Under the pieces are notes generated by a model. That model saw only the letters and a list, made by a program, of their open reading frames with translations, did not search any database and was not told where the DNA came from. Positions 1-8,888 of a stretch of 64,000 nt of DNA are shown here, piece by piece. Positions within the stretch are counted from its first letter, which is position 1. Each line of letters starts with the position of its first letter. A program made the translations under genes and the position numbers. Source of the DNA: Vibrio europaeus (GTDB lineage: Bacteria; Pseudomonadota; Gammaproteobacteria; Enterobacterales; Vibrionaceae); NCBI RefSeq assembly GCF_001695575.1, contig NZ_LUAX01000003.1, positions 205,205 to 269,204 of the forward strand, given 5' to 3'.

Positions 1-80
1 CTAAGACGTTAGATAATCACCTAGAGAATAACAGACAGAAAATTCAAGCCATCATTGACGAGCAAGCTGTTGCTGCGTAA
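1..80 (+). CDS. C-terminal end of an unrecognised protein (partial)
   Basis: An open frame enters from the left edge and ends at a TAA at 78-80. The last 25 residues are hydrophilic and helical, ending QAIIDEQAVAA. A rho-independent terminator follows 15 bases later, as expected for the end of a real gene. The fragment is too short for me to name the product. Confidence 0.6.
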   Translation, partial: KTLDNHLENNRQKIQAIIDEQAVAA

Positions 81-94
81 CGAAATGAGATAAG

Positions 95-120
95 AATCGA
101 GCCAATAGGCTCGATTTTTT
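95..120 (+). terminator. Rho-independent terminator of the left-edge gene
   Basis: A nine-base stem (95-103 pairing with 108-116) has an AATA loop and runs into a T tract. It ends the rightward partial gene. The T tract overlaps the stop codon of the leftward diguanylate cyclase gene, so the two genes converge with no spare sequence. Confidence 0.85.
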
Positions 121-2002
121 ATGCCACCTCTTCAGAGCTAAAACAGACCGAGACTCGGTTACGACCGGAAGACTTCGACTCGTAGAGCGCAATATCGGCA
201 CACTTGTAACAACGAGTGCTATCTGCAATAAAGTCGGTCACACCAATACTGACCGTGACGGGGATATTCGCTTCCAAATCAATTGCTATACGCAAGCGAT
301 CCAAAGCCAGTTCAGCCTCCGTTATTGAGGTATGAGGCATGATGATCGCAAACTCCTCGCCACCGATTCGAGCCACAAAGTCTGTCTCACGCAAGGTGGA
401 CTCAAGCATCTGAGCCACATTAGTAATGACTCGGTCTCCTTCATCGTGGCCAAGCTCATCATTAACGCGTTTAAAAAAGTCGATATCGAGCAAAGCCAAG
501 CAAGCATTCGAGGTGGCAGGATAACGCTCCATAAGACGGGCATTACGGCGCAGCTCTAATTCAAACTTACGACGATTCCACAGCTGAGTGAGCTCATCCC
601 TTTCACTTAAAATACGCAGACGCTCTTCCAACTCTTTGCGATCACTAATATCAACAACCGAGGTAATGTAATAGCTGACCCGACCTGATTTAGCCAACAC
701 ACTTTGTACCCGCAGTAGCGCAGTGGCTGTACGTTCATCACCGGCTCTTTGAATACTAATTTCACCTTCCCACAGCTGTTGATGGGCCACTTGCTCAAAA
801 ATCTCTAGCGACAGTTCAATTTGTTCTTCGCCAAGCAAGCGCTTAATGATATTGCGCGATTGAATATCGCGGTGGGCGAGTCCAGTTAGCGCACAAAATT
901 GATCATTGACCATGATCGCTCGGTGGTTGCGATCGGAAATAATCACAGCAGACATACCACTCAAGGCTGCACGGGCTAATTGGCTTTCGATACTGCGTTT
1001 TCGGTAGTGAACAACGAGTAAAGTACCTGGGATAACGAACGCTAGCATCAAAACAAACACTAAAGTTGCTTCTTGCACTAAAGCTTCGCTCTCATGCTTG
1101 GCTATCGCGTCTAACTCTTTGCCATTAAGTTCTATCACCAGATAGAGGGGCTGTTGTGGAGAAAGGTAAATCTGATTAAAGACAATCAAACCCTCATTCT
1201 CCATCAGGTAACCCGACTTATTGTGTTGCATCATCTGCCAAGTGACAGGAAAAGTACGCGCAAAATTATGCTCATTGCGCTCTTTGACCAGGTGACCATA
1301 TAGCTCGTTGAGGCTTGAACCAGCTAAATAAAAACCCTGCTCACCAATAAGCTCGGGGCTAAATCGCTCATCGGGCGAATAGTTTAAACGCGATGAAAGA
1401 TAGCGAACGTCAATATTGAGGACCAAATAACCTGCGCGGTTTCCAGCGACATAGACAGGTGTAATTAAGCGCAGCGCGGGCTGATAAGGCTCGACAAGCT
1501 TGCCATGTTCATGCTCTAGATCGATTCCCCATACGCCAATATCGTTCTCATTCAGAGTTTGAGCGTACAGGTAATAGTTTCGCTGTGATTTATCTTGAAG
1601 ATTTTTGTCGCTCTCAACCTCGGCATCTCCGTCGCTGTAATTGAGACGAATTTTCTCCATTCCGTTAGTATCTAAAAAACGGATCTGGGTATACCACTTT
1701 TGATTGCTTGCAACTGACGACCAAACCTCTTCAACAACGCCTTTATTGGTCTTTGTCGGCTCTAGTACATACTCATAGAGGTTACGACTGTGAGAAAGCA
1801 GCTCAATAATCGAGATAAACTGGCTACGAACACTTTGGTATTCACGCTCACTGTACGCAAGCTGGTGAATCGCCAACTCAGCATTTTGAACAATGATGTC
1901 TTTTTCAAGTTGTTGATGTTTCTTGAAATAGTAGAAAGAAACGAGAGAAAAAAAGACCAGCGTAGTAATAGCGAGATATGAAAATACGGATTTACGCTGC
2001 AT
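119..2002 (-). CDS. Membrane PAS-GGDEF diguanylate cyclase
   Basis: A 627-residue sensor expected to make cyclic di-GMP from two GTP. Residues 8-26 form the first membrane segment. About 30-310 form a periplasmic sensing region of the Cache type, 311-333 are the second membrane segment, about 340-455 a PAS domain (ends VVDISDRKELEERL), and 460-622 the GGDEF domain. The active site reads GGEEF at 547-551. An RETD lies exactly five residues upstream, which fits a product-inhibition I-site, so an active, feedback-controlled cyclase is likely. There is no EAL domain. The ligand cannot be read from the sequence. It converges with the left-edge gene. Confidence 0.9.
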   Translation of the reverse strand: MQRKSVFSYLAITTLVFFSLVSFYYFKKHQQLEKDIIVQNAELAIHQLAYSEREYQSVRSQFISIIELLSHSRNLYEYVLEPTKTNKGVVEEVWSSVASNQKWYTQIRFLDTNGMEKIRLNYSDGDAEVESDKNLQDKSQRNYYLYAQTLNENDIGVWGIDLEHEHGKLVEPYQPALRLITPVYVAGNRAGYLVLNIDVRYLSSRLNYSPDERFSPELIGEQGFYLAGSSLNELYGHLVKERNEHNFARTFPVTWQMMQHNKSGYLMENEGLIVFNQIYLSPQQPLYLVIELNGKELDAIAKHESEALVQEATLVFVLMLAFVIPGTLLVVHYRKRSIESQLARAALSGMSAVIISDRNHRAIMVNDQFCALTGLAHRDIQSRNIIKRLLGEEQIELSLEIFEQVAHQQLWEGEISIQRAGDERTATALLRVQSVLAKSGRVSYYITSVVDISDRKELEERLRILSERDELTQLWNRRKFELELRRNARLMERYPATSNACLALLDIDFFKRVNDELGHDEGDRVITNVAQMLESTLRETDFVARIGGEEFAIIMPHTSITEAELALDRLRIAIDLEANIPVTVSIGVTDFIADSTRCYKCADIALYESKSSGRNRVSVCFSSEEVA

Positions 2003-2126
2003 TAGGTGAAGAAGGCTCGTGTCGATATGGCCGAGCAGTATATCATTTAATCGAAATAGGATTAAAGCCCCTACCGGAAGAAGTAGAATAGGGGCGACTT
2101 TACCAGCAATAAAATCACTGAATTGA

Positions 2127-2822
2127 TCAATCGATCTTATAAATCACATCTACGCTATCGCGGATAACGATGGTAGAGTCTTGGTAACTGTTCGATTCTG
2201 AACGCGCATCCATAGCCATAGAGCGCATCAAAACAGGCTGATGACCAGGCATATTGTAATCAATGCGCCAAACACCATTCAGCTCTTTACCAAAACCCTC
2301 AGCGAGAAATTCTGCTTTGCTGTTGGCATCTTTGATCGCCGCCATTCGTGCCTGCTGTTGATACTTAGCTTGATCTTTAACCTTAAGTTGAATGTTATCA
2401 ACTTGATTGATGCCTGAGTTGAGCGCCAGATCCAAGTATTGGTTTAAGTCAGCCAAATCTTCGACCGTCACCGTGACACTACGTGAAGCTCGGTAGCCTA
2501 CCAACTCTGGTTTACCCTCTTTAGGGTAATGGTATTGAGGGGTAATGTAGAGATTTGAGCTAGTCACATCCTGCTTCTCTACGCCCTCTTTATTTAAAGC
2601 CTCAAGGAAGGTACGGACAACTTTATCAACCGACTGCTTTGCTTGCTCTGCCGTCATGGTTGACTCTACAACCTTAACCGAGAACTCAGCCATATCGGGT
2701 TTGGCGATCACTTCACCATAACCTGTGGTCGATAAATGTGGAAAATCGGGACTATTGGCCAACACGCCAAAACTGCTTAAAGACAGCGACAAGGCTGCAA
2801 CAACTGTAGGGATAGCTTTCAT
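2127..2822 (-). CDS. yggE: Periplasmic SIMPL-domain protein (YggE family)
   Basis: A 231-residue secreted protein of the SIMPL/DUF541 family, which includes E. coli YggE, linked to lower oxidative stress. A signal peptide covers residues 1-23 (VLA cleavage before NSPDFPHL), followed by the family opening TTGYGEVIAKPDMAEFSVKV. I chose the ATG at 2822 because it begins a normal signal peptide. An upstream in-frame TTG at 2828 adds two residues and cannot be excluded, as neither start has a strong ribosome site. It lies downstream of argP in the same direction; in E. coli yggE is also near argO/argP. The molecular function of the family is not established. Confidence 0.85.
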   Translation of the reverse strand: MKAIPTVVAALSLSLSSFGVLANSPDFPHLSTTGYGEVIAKPDMAEFSVKVVESTMTAEQAKQSVDKVVRTFLEALNKEGVEKQDVTSSNLYITPQYHYPKEGKPELVGYRASRSVTVTVEDLADLNQYLDLALNSGINQVDNIQLKVKDQAKYQQQARMAAIKDANSKAEFLAEGFGKELNGVWRIDYNMPGHQPVLMRSMAMDARSESNSYQDSTIVIRDSVDVIYKID

Positions 2823-2940
2823 ACTCAATTACCATATGCCATTAACTCAATACATCATAGGCATGGAATAAATCGATACCAAGATCTAGCCGTCAGTTCT
2901 GACAGAGAATTAACTGAGCACTTACGCGGCTACATACTCG

Positions 2941-3837
2941 CTATTTCGGCAGTAAGTCCTCTGTGTATTCGACAATCGCCTGTGTCACCTGCTTAAGTAA
3001 ACCCGTTTCAAGTTGCCAATGATGCCAGTAAATACGAAAGCTCATAAAAAAGCCCGGCATCAAATCCACTAACTTTCCAGAGGCAAGTTCCTGTTCGATT
3101 TGCAGCTTAGGGATCAAGCAATAAGCACAGCCCATCAAAGCTAAGTTGACAAAAGCCTCAGAGCTTGCGACATGATGATGCGGCACGGAATCGGGTGAAA
3201 TATTAAAATGCTGCTTAAGAAAGTCACGATGCAGTTCATCGTGTTGATCGTAAGAGACAGCCGGTGCTTGTTTTAGCCCTTCTCGCGTCACTCCTGATGG
3301 AAAATACTCCTGAGCAAACTCTGGGCTCGCCACACACACATAATCCATTCGACCAATGTATTTCGCCTCACAGCCGACCATGGCTTTGGGTTCCATGCTT
3401 AACGCGCCCAAGACTTCGCCATTTTTTAATTTGTCTAACGTTCTCGCTTCCCCATAAACCTCAAGTTCAAACTGAATCCGCCGTGACTTCATAATTGGCG
3501 CCAAAGCGGGCAGCAGCCATGTCGCTAAGCTGTCTGCGTTAGTCGCAATGGCCGCAGTTTGTAGACGCTCAGCCGTTTCGTTATCTAGCTCTGGAATCAA
3601 CTCAGATTCTAGCAATTGGACTTGTTGGTAGAGCACGAGAAGCTTTTGCCCTATCGGAGTAGGTCGTGGCGGTTGCTCACGCACTAAAACAGGTTGAGCT
3701 AGAAACTTTTCTAGCTGCTTTAGTCGTTGTGAAACCGCCGATTGAGAGACAAACAATGCTTCAGCAGCTCTCTCAAAATTACCACTACTGATCACCGCTT
3801 CTAGAGCCTCTATCCATCGATAATCCAAGCCACGCAT
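2941..3837 (-). CDS. argP: LysR-type regulator ArgP (IciA)
   Basis: A 298-residue LysR-family regulator. The N-terminal winged helix-turn-helix is at about 5-65 ([23 protein letters not shown]), and the effector-binding domain fills 90-295. In E. coli ArgP activates argO for arginine export and responds to lysine. Divergent placement against an argO homologue across 124 bases, with a perfect palindrome between them, strongly supports the same role here. Length and start match the family. The gene runs leftward, 118 bases before yggE. Confidence 0.93.
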   Translation of the reverse strand: MRGLDYRWIEALEAVISSGNFERAAEALFVSQSAVSQRLKQLEKFLAQPVLVREQPPRPTPIGQKLLVLYQQVQLLESELIPELDNETAERLQTAAIATNADSLATWLLPALAPIMKSRRIQFELEVYGEARTLDKLKNGEVLGALSMEPKAMVGCEAKYIGRMDYVCVASPEFAQEYFPSGVTREGLKQAPAVSYDQHDELHRDFLKQHFNISPDSVPHHHVASSEAFVNLALMGCAYCLIPKLQIEQELASGKLVDLMPGFFMSFRIYWHHWQLETGLLKQVTQAIVEYTEDLLPK

Positions 3838-3860
3838 CTTTATTCCTCTTAACGACCACC

Positions 3861-3879
3861 ATATTAGACATTCTAATAT
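3861..3879. promoter_or_regulatory. Putative ArgP operator (perfect palindrome)
   Basis: ATATTAGA-CAT-TCTAATAT, an eight-base perfect inverted repeat with a three-base centre, lies between argP and argO, 23 bases upstream of argP. It has the length and T-A-ended shape of LysR-type boxes. The site may serve both autoregulation and argO activation. Assignment to ArgP is from position only. Confidence 0.6.
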
Positions 3880-3907
3880 AGTATAAAAATTATTAAATAT
3901 ACTTATT

Positions 3908-3936
3908 TTGACAGTTTACTTATCTTCTCGCCCTAT
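3908..3936 (+). promoter_or_regulatory. Possible argO promoter
   Basis: A consensus -35 hexamer TTGACA at 3908-3913 is followed after 17 bases by CCCTAT, a poor -10. A poor -10 behind a good -35 fits a promoter that needs an activator, and the palindrome at 3861-3879 lies just upstream. The -10 assignment is weak. Confidence 0.4.
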
Positions 3937-3961
3937 CAGTTAATTTGTTGGAGAGAAAGCC

Positions 3962-4588
3962 GTGAACTTTTGGCTACTACTACAAGGCTTTGGCCTAGGC
4001 GCAAGTATGATCATCCCTATTGGCGCCCAAAACGCTTACGTATTAAATCAGGGCATTAAGCGCCATCACCACCTTACAACCGCGACGATCTGCAGTGTGC
4101 TTGATATTGTGTTTATCTCGCTCGGAATCTTCGGTGGTGGTGCTCTGCTATCACAAAATGAAACCTTGCTCATGTTAGTCACTCTCGGCGGCATTGCTTT
4201 TCTTGCGGTGTATGGTTCGCTGTCACTCAAAAGCGCTTTTACACCACAAGCAGAAGAGACTCAGCTCAACCAAACACTAAGAGGTAAGCGCGCTGTCATT
4301 CTAGGCGCTTTAGCAGTGACGGTGCTGAACCCTCATCTCTACCTTGATACTGTGGTGATTCTCGGTTCAATAGGCGGCCAATTTGAAGGCCAAGATCGTA
4401 TCGCGTTTGCCATCGGCACCATGATGGCTTCACTAGTGTGGTTCTTCTCTCTTTCAATTGGTGCGGCCAAGCTCGGTCCCACTTTGTCACAACCGCGAGT
4501 TAAGCAAGGTATTGATATTGTGGTTGCGATTATGATGTACGTGATTGCCGCCTTGTTGGCAAAAGAGTTATTCAATCAGTTAATGTAG
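3962..4588 (+). CDS. argO: Arginine exporter ArgO (LysE family)
   Basis: A 208-residue polytopic inner-membrane protein of the LysE/ArgO amino-acid exporter family. The family signature is clear near the N-terminus (GFGLGASMIIPIGAQNAYVLNQG), with further hydrophobic segments to the C-terminus and a hydrophilic loop near residue 100. It begins with GTG, preceded by GGAGAG. By family it exports arginine and perhaps toxic analogues under ArgP control. The next gene starts eight bases after its stop, so the two are probably co-transcribed. Confidence 0.92.
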   Translation: MNFWLLLQGFGLGASMIIPIGAQNAYVLNQGIKRHHHLTTATICSVLDIVFISLGIFGGGALLSQNETLLMLVTLGGIAFLAVYGSLSLKSAFTPQAEETQLNQTLRGKRAVILGALAVTVLNPHLYLDTVVILGSIGGQFEGQDRIAFAIGTMMASLVWFFSLSIGAAKLGPTLSQPRVKQGIDIVVAIMMYVIAALLAKELFNQLM

Positions 4589-4595
4589 GTGATGT

Positions 4596-5078
4596 ATGAA
4601 CAAGCTGGATGCTATTTATCAGTTCAACAAACAGCTCTTAGAGCAATTGAATGTTGATTATCAAGAGTGGCAACACGAGCCTATATTAGATTTTGCCACC
4701 GACGAGAGGGTAGCAGAGCAATTAGGTTGGACAGGCACTCATAGTAAAAGCCTGTTTCTCAAGTTAAAAGGCTCTGGCTATGCGTTGCTTCTCACCGACA
4801 AAGATAGCCGTTTAGACACTAAGGGGATTAAAGCCCTAACCGGGAAGCGACCTTCGATAGTCAGCAATGAAGAAATGATTGAGCAGATTGGTTGCGTACC
4901 GGGAGCGGTGTGCCCTTTCGGTCTGCCTACTGAAGTAGAAATTATTGTGGATAGCAAACTGTATCAGCACGATGAAATCTTATATACACCTGGTAAACCA
5001 GAGGTGACCTTTGGCATCCCAGCCAACCAATTAAAAACCGTTTTAAGATCGCTAGAAAATAAAGTGCTAGAAATGTAA
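4596..5078 (+). CDS. YbaK/ProX-type aminoacyl-tRNA deacylase
   Basis: A 160-residue protein of the YbaK / prolyl-tRNA synthetase-associated superfamily, which clears mischarged aminoacyl-tRNAs in trans. Visible family features are the lysine-bearing strand HSKSLFLKLKG near residue 50 and the glycine-rich loop GCVPGAVCPFG near 108-118. It looks nearer the free-standing ProXp/YeaK-like branch than YbaK proper; the substrate is not readable. It follows argO by eight bases with AGGTGA as ribosome site, so it may share ArgP control. A terminator follows at once. Confidence 0.8.
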   Translation: MNKLDAIYQFNKQLLEQLNVDYQEWQHEPILDFATDERVAEQLGWTGTHSKSLFLKLKGSGYALLLTDKDSRLDTKGIKALTGKRPSIVSNEEMIEQIGCVPGAVCPFGLPTEVEIIVDSKLYQHDEILYTPGKPEVTFGIPANQLKTVLRSLENKVLEM

Positions 5079-5080
5079 AA

Positions 5081-5104
5081 AGCGAGGCAGTTTGCCTCGC
5101 TTTG
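5081..5104. terminator. Bidirectional terminator between the deacylase gene and mscS
   Basis: A nine-base stem (5081-5089 with 5093-5101) and three-base loop, with A-rich sequence on the left and TTTG on the right. It ends the argO-deacylase transcript and, on the other strand, the mscS transcript. Confidence 0.8.
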
Positions 5105-5123
5105 TTCAATCAACGGCTAGAGA

Positions 5124-5990
5124 TTACGCATCCACTTTGTTCATATGAACATCCATTTGTGGGAATGGAATCTCGATACCTTCTTTATCTAAGCCTTCTT
5201 TGATCGCTTGCATCAAGTCGAAGTAGACATTCCAGTAGTCGGCGGTTTTAACCCAAGGACGCACGACAAAGTTAACTGAAGAGTCAGCGAGTGTATGCAC
5301 GCCAACCTGTACACCAGGCTCTTTAAGAATGCGCTCATCTGACTGACAAATCGTTGTTAGTAGCTCTTTTGTCTTCTGTAGATCAGCGCTGTAAGAAACA
5401 CCAATAATCAAATCGATTCGGCGTGTTTCATGACGTGAGTAGTTAGTGATTGGACTACCGATTACACTACCATTTGGCACCACAACCATTTTGTTGTCTG
5501 GTGTAGTTAGAACGGTTTGGAAAATCTGGATTGAATCTACCGAGCCTGCCACACCGCCAATTTCCACGTAGTCACCTGACTTAAATGGACGGAAAGCAAC
5601 AATAAGCACACCAGCAGCAAAGTTAGAAAGTGAACCCTGTAGAGCTAAACCTACGGCTAAGCCAGCCGCACCGATAACAGCAACCACAGACGCGGTTTGC
5701 ACACCTAAACGACCTAGTGCTGCAATCAACACAATAACAAATAGAAGGTAACGAACCAGGCCATGGATAAACTCAACAACCGCTTTATCCATCTTCTTCT
5801 TGTTTAAAACTTTAGCCACACTATTGGCGACCATTTTAACTATGATGTTACCGATAAATAAGATCAGAACAGCGGAAATAATGTTCACGCCATACTGCAC
5901 TAAAAGATCGGAATTGTTAGTCAACCACTGCTCGGCATGACCTAAACCATCAACCAAAGGAGTTTCAATCCCTGCTGATTCACCCGCCAT
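5124..5990 (-). CDS. mscS: Small-conductance mechanosensitive channel MscS
   Basis: A 288-residue MscS channel, which opens under membrane tension to release solutes on hypo-osmotic shock. Three N-terminal membrane segments lie at about 25-120. The pore-lining TM3 is glycine/alanine patterned (GAAGLAVGLALQGSLSNFAAG), followed by the beta domain (FRPFKSGDYVEIGG) and the mixed C-terminal domain. Length matches E. coli MscS. It lies downstream of fbaA as in enterics, but a terminator and 325 bases separate them, so it probably has its own promoter. Confidence 0.95.
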   Translation of the reverse strand: MAGESAGIETPLVDGLGHAEQWLTNNSDLLVQYGVNIISAVLILFIGNIIVKMVANSVAKVLNKKKMDKAVVEFIHGLVRYLLFVIVLIAALGRLGVQTASVVAVIGAAGLAVGLALQGSLSNFAAGVLIVAFRPFKSGDYVEIGGVAGSVDSIQIFQTVLTTPDNKMVVVPNGSVIGSPITNYSRHETRRIDLIIGVSYSADLQKTKELLTTICQSDERILKEPGVQVGVHTLADSSVNFVVRPWVKTADYWNVYFDLMQAIKEGLDKEGIEIPFPQMDVHMNKVDA

Positions 5991-6130
5991 AATTTCTATC
6001 CTCTCAATAAAATGATTCTATGAACCAAACTGCTTTTAATTACCAATCAGAAACGACATCCCTATACATTCACTGAAGCAATGTCAGCTTTTTGGCACGA
6101 TATCTCATTTTTGACTAATCTCAAAGTTAT

Positions 6131-6178
6131 GTTTTTGCAAAGAGAGCAAAAACAAAAACTTATCAGAATTCTCTGATA
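6131..6178. repeat. Two adjacent inverted repeats in the mscS-fbaA intergenic region
   Basis: Within the 325-base gap 5991-6315, GTTTTTGC (6131-6138) pairs with GCAAAAAC (6146-6153). Eight bases on, TATCAGA (6161-6167) pairs with TCTGATA (6172-6178). Neither has the T tract of a terminator in the needed direction. They could be operators or leader structures for mscS, whose start is at 5990. The rest of the gap up to 6264 is AT-rich with no gene seen. Confidence 0.45.
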
Positions 6179-6264
6179 TCGGCACATTACAGGTTACGCA
6201 ACAAATTTCTATTTCGCCATCACTTTCAGCTCGCAAGCAGATTACTTCACTGAATAACAGACAT

Positions 6265-6294
6265 AAAAAAACCGCTCAAGGCGAGCGGTTTTTC
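6265..6294 (-). terminator. fbaA terminator
   Basis: A seven-base GC-rich stem (6271-6277 with 6283-6289) is flanked by A and T runs. It lies about 20 bases past the fbaA stop on the leftward strand. Confidence 0.85.
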
Positions 6295-6315
6295 ATTTAA
6301 CTTAGTAAAGACGAA

Positions 6316-7392
6316 TTATAGTACGTCTACTGCGTTAAGGTCAGCGAATGCTTTCTCAAGACGAGCAACCATAGAAGCTTGACCAGCACGTAGCCATACG
6401 CGTGGATCGTAGTACTTCTTGTTTGGCGCATCTTCACCTGTTGGGTTACCGATTTGACCTTGTAGGTAATCACGGTTGTCCGCTTCGTACTGACGGATAC
6501 CATCCCATGTAGCCCACTGTGTATCAGTATCGATGTTCATCTTGATAACACCGTAGCCGATAGACTCTTGGATCTCTGCTTCAGTAGAACCAGAACCGCC
6601 GTGGAATACGAAGTTTAGAGCGTTAGGTGCGATACCGAACTTCTCTGCACAGTATGCTTGAGAATCACGTAGGATAGTTGGAGTTAGTACAACGTTACCT
6701 GGCTTGTATACGCCGTGTACGTTACCGAAAGAAGCCGCGATAGTGAAACGTGGGCTAACAGCGCTTAGTTTCTCGTATGCGTAAGCAACGTCTTCTGGAG
6801 AAGTGTATAGCTCAGATGCGTCCATATCAGAGTTATCAACGCCGTCTTCTTCACCACCAGTACAACCAAGTTCGATCTCGATTGTCATGTTCATTTTAGC
6901 CATGCGCTCTAGGTACTTAGCACATGTTTCGATGTTCTCTTCTAGAGACTCTTCAGAAAGGTCTAGCATGTGAGAAGAGAATAGAGGCTTACCAGTTTGA
7001 GCGAAGAACTCTTCACCAGCGTCTAGTAGACCGTCGATCCATGGAAGAAGTTTCTTAGCAGCGTGGTCAGTGTGTAGGATTACTGGCACACCGTAAGCTT
7101 CAGCAACAGCGTGAACGTATTTAGCACCCGCTACAGCACCAAGGATTTGAGCACCTTGACCTTCAAGTTTAACGCCTTTACCAGCGAAGAAAGCTGCACC
7201 GCCGTTAGAGAACTGAACAACAACAGGAGATTTAACTTTCGCTGCTGCTTCTAGTACTGCGTTTACAGAGTCAGTACCAACAACGTTTACTGCTGGAAGT
7301 GCAAATTTGTTCTCTTTTGCTACTTCAAATACTTTCTGTACGTCGTCGCCAGAGATAACACCTGGTTTTACGAAATCGAAGATCTTAGACAT
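6316..7392 (-). CDS. fbaA: Class II fructose-bisphosphate aldolase
   Basis: A 358-residue class II (zinc-dependent) aldolase of the long FbaA type, interconverting fructose 1,6-bisphosphate with DHAP and glyceraldehyde 3-phosphate. Zinc- and substrate-site segments are visible: VPVILHTDHAAKKLLPWIDG, the glutamate region EIELGCTGGEEDGVDNS, the histidine region FGNVHGVYKPG and FVFHGGSGSTEAEI. Codon use is strongly biased, as in highly expressed genes. It follows pgk after 153 bases that hold a hairpin, a promoter-like pair and a LacI-type operator, so it is not only read from the epd-pgk transcript. Confidence 0.97.
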   Translation of the reverse strand: MSKIFDFVKPGVISGDDVQKVFEVAKENKFALPAVNVVGTDSVNAVLEAAAKVKSPVVVQFSNGGAAFFAGKGVKLEGQGAQILGAVAGAKYVHAVAEAYGVPVILHTDHAAKKLLPWIDGLLDAGEEFFAQTGKPLFSSHMLDLSEESLEENIETCAKYLERMAKMNMTIEIELGCTGGEEDGVDNSDMDASELYTSPEDVAYAYEKLSAVSPRFTIAASFGNVHGVYKPGNVVLTPTILRDSQAYCAEKFGIAPNALNFVFHGGSGSTEAEIQESIGYGVIKMNIDTDTQWATWDGIRQYEADNRDYLQGQIGNPTGEDAPNKKYYDPRVWLRAGQASMVARLEKAFADLNAVDVL

Positions 7393-7448
7393 GGATTTAA
7401 TCCTATTTATCTGTCGTTTTAAAAATAAAACTTGTTAAGTTTAAATTC

Positions 7449-7464
7449 TTGCAAACGTTTGCTC
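7449..7464. promoter_or_regulatory. LacI-family (PurR-like) operator before fbaA
   Basis: A perfect 12-base palindrome GCAAACGTTTGC (7451-7462), the core of the PurR/LacI-family consensus, lies 57 bases upstream of fbaA. It falls just downstream of the predicted transcription start, a position for repression. PurR is the nearest known consensus, but other LacI-family regulators share the core. Confidence 0.6.
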
Positions 7465-7476
7465 ACAACTCGCGCT

Positions 7477-7506
7477 ATTCTAGCAAAAAAGTGTGATGTG
7501 CAGCAA
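7477..7506 (-). promoter_or_regulatory. Putative fbaA promoter
   Basis: On the leftward strand TTGCTG (7501-7506) and TAGAAT (7477-7482) are spaced by 18 bases. The expected start near 7470 puts the operator at 7449-7464 in the first transcribed bases. Confidence 0.45.
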
Positions 7507-7510
7507 ACAA

Positions 7511-7539
7511 GAAAGCGGGAGAGTAACTCCCCCGCTTTC
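7511..7539 (-). terminator. Hairpin after pgk
   Basis: A nine-base stem (7511-7519 with 7531-7539) with an inner GAG/CTC pair follows the pgk stop. The T tract on the leftward strand is broken (TCTTGTTT), so it may be a partial terminator or an RNA-processing and stability structure between pgk and fbaA. Confidence 0.6.
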
Positions 7540-7545
7540 GTTTAA

Positions 7546-8706
7546 TTACTTAGCGCGCTCTTCAAGCATCGCAACCGCTGGTAGTACTTTACCTTCAACG
7601 AACTCAAGGAATGCACCACCACCAGTAGAGATGTAAGAAACGTCCGCTTTGATACCAAACTTGTCGATAGCTGCTAGCGTGTCACCACCACCTGCTACAG
7701 AGAAACCTGCAGACTGAGCGATTGCTTCAGAGATACCTTTCGTACCTGCTTCGAAGTTCTTGAATTCAAATACGCCTACTGGGCCGTTCCAAAGGATAGT
7801 TTTCGCGTTGCCAATGATTTCAGCTAGTGCCGCTGTTGAATCTGGACCTAAGTCGAAGATCATGTCGTCGTCAGCCACTTCAGAAACGTGCTTGATTTCA
7901 GCTTCTGCGTTTTCGTCGAATGCTTTCGCACATGCAACGTCAGTTGCTACTGGGATAGAACACTCTTTCATTAGCTTTTGAGCTGTTTCAACTAGGTCTG
8001 CTTCGTATAGAGACTTACCTACGTTGTGGCCATCAGCTGCGATGAATGTGTTTGCGATACCACCACCAACAACAAGTTGGTCAGCAACTTTAGATAGAGA
8101 TTCTAGAACAGTCAGCTTAGTAGAAACTTTAGAACCACCAACGATAGCAACAAGTGGACGCTCTGGTTTGTCCATTGCTTTACCTAGTGCTTCCAGTTCC
8201 GCAGCAAGTAGAGGACCAGCACACGCTACATGTGCATTCATGCCAACACCGTGAGTAGATGCTTGTGCGCGGTGAGCAGTACCAAATGCATCCATTACAA
8301 AGATGTCACATAGGGCAGCGTATTTCTTAGATAGCTCTTCTTCGTTCTTCTTTTCGCCTTTATTGAAGCGAACGTTCTCAAGAACAACTAGCTCACCAGT
8401 GTTTAGCTCTAAGCCTTCTAGGTAGTCTTTTGCTAGCTTAACTTCGCAATCTAGTGCGTCGTTTAGGTAGTTAACAACAGGTTGTAGAGAGAACTCTTCT
8501 GCGTATTCACCTTCAGTAGGACGACCTAGGTGAGAAGTAACCATAACTTTCGCGCCTGCTTCTAGACAGTGCTTGATTGTTGGTAGAGACGCTAGAATAC
8601 GTGCATCAGAAGTCACTTTGCCTTCTTTTACTGGTACGTTTAGGTCCGCACGGATAAATACACGTTTACCTGCTAGGTCCAGGTCAGTCATCTTGATTAC
8701 AGACAT
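7546..8706 (-). CDS. pgk: Phosphoglycerate kinase
   Basis: A 386-residue glycolytic kinase transferring the acyl phosphate of 1,3-bisphosphoglycerate to ADP. Visible are the substrate-binding N-terminus [13 protein letters not shown], the HLGRP loop ([10 protein letters not shown]), the hinge and nucleotide regions ([19 protein letters not shown]) and the C-terminal [14 protein letters not shown] motif. I start it at the ATG at 8706, preceded by AGAGGA; a TTG five codons upstream lacks that spacing. It lies 182 bases downstream of epd in the conserved epd-pgk-fbaA order. Confidence 0.97.
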   Translation of the reverse strand: MSVIKMTDLDLAGKRVFIRADLNVPVKEGKVTSDARILASLPTIKHCLEAGAKVMVTSHLGRPTEGEYAEEFSLQPVVNYLNDALDCEVKLAKDYLEGLELNTGELVVLENVRFNKGEKKNEEELSKKYAALCDIFVMDAFGTAHRAQASTHGVGMNAHVACAGPLLAAELEALGKAMDKPERPLVAIVGGSKVSTKLTVLESLSKVADQLVVGGGIANTFIAADGHNVGKSLYEADLVETAQKLMKECSIPVATDVACAKAFDENAEAEIKHVSEVADDDMIFDLGPDSTAALAEIIGNAKTILWNGPVGVFEFKNFEAGTKGISEAIAQSAGFSVAGGGDTLAAIDKFGIKADVSYISTGGGAFLEFVEGKVLPAVAMLEERAK

Positions 8707-8888
8707 GTTGTGTCCTCTCAAATTTTCAATAAGTAAAGTTTTCAGTAGCCCGGCAACCCTGCCAGACCTATAAATTCTTCAAACGCTGTTGGTATAGTGG
8801 AGATGCTCAATATTTATTTCAAGGGTTAAAATAAACATTTCTCCATGACCGCTTATCTGCATTTCCCTATATCGTTGGCGTTTTAGCG

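Noticed and set aside
7760..8254. Rightward open frames opposite pgk, and similar long antisense frames opposite tktA, murA and metH
   Set aside because: They lie in strongly codon-biased core genes, where antisense frames stay open by composition. No ribosome sites or family resemblance were seen.
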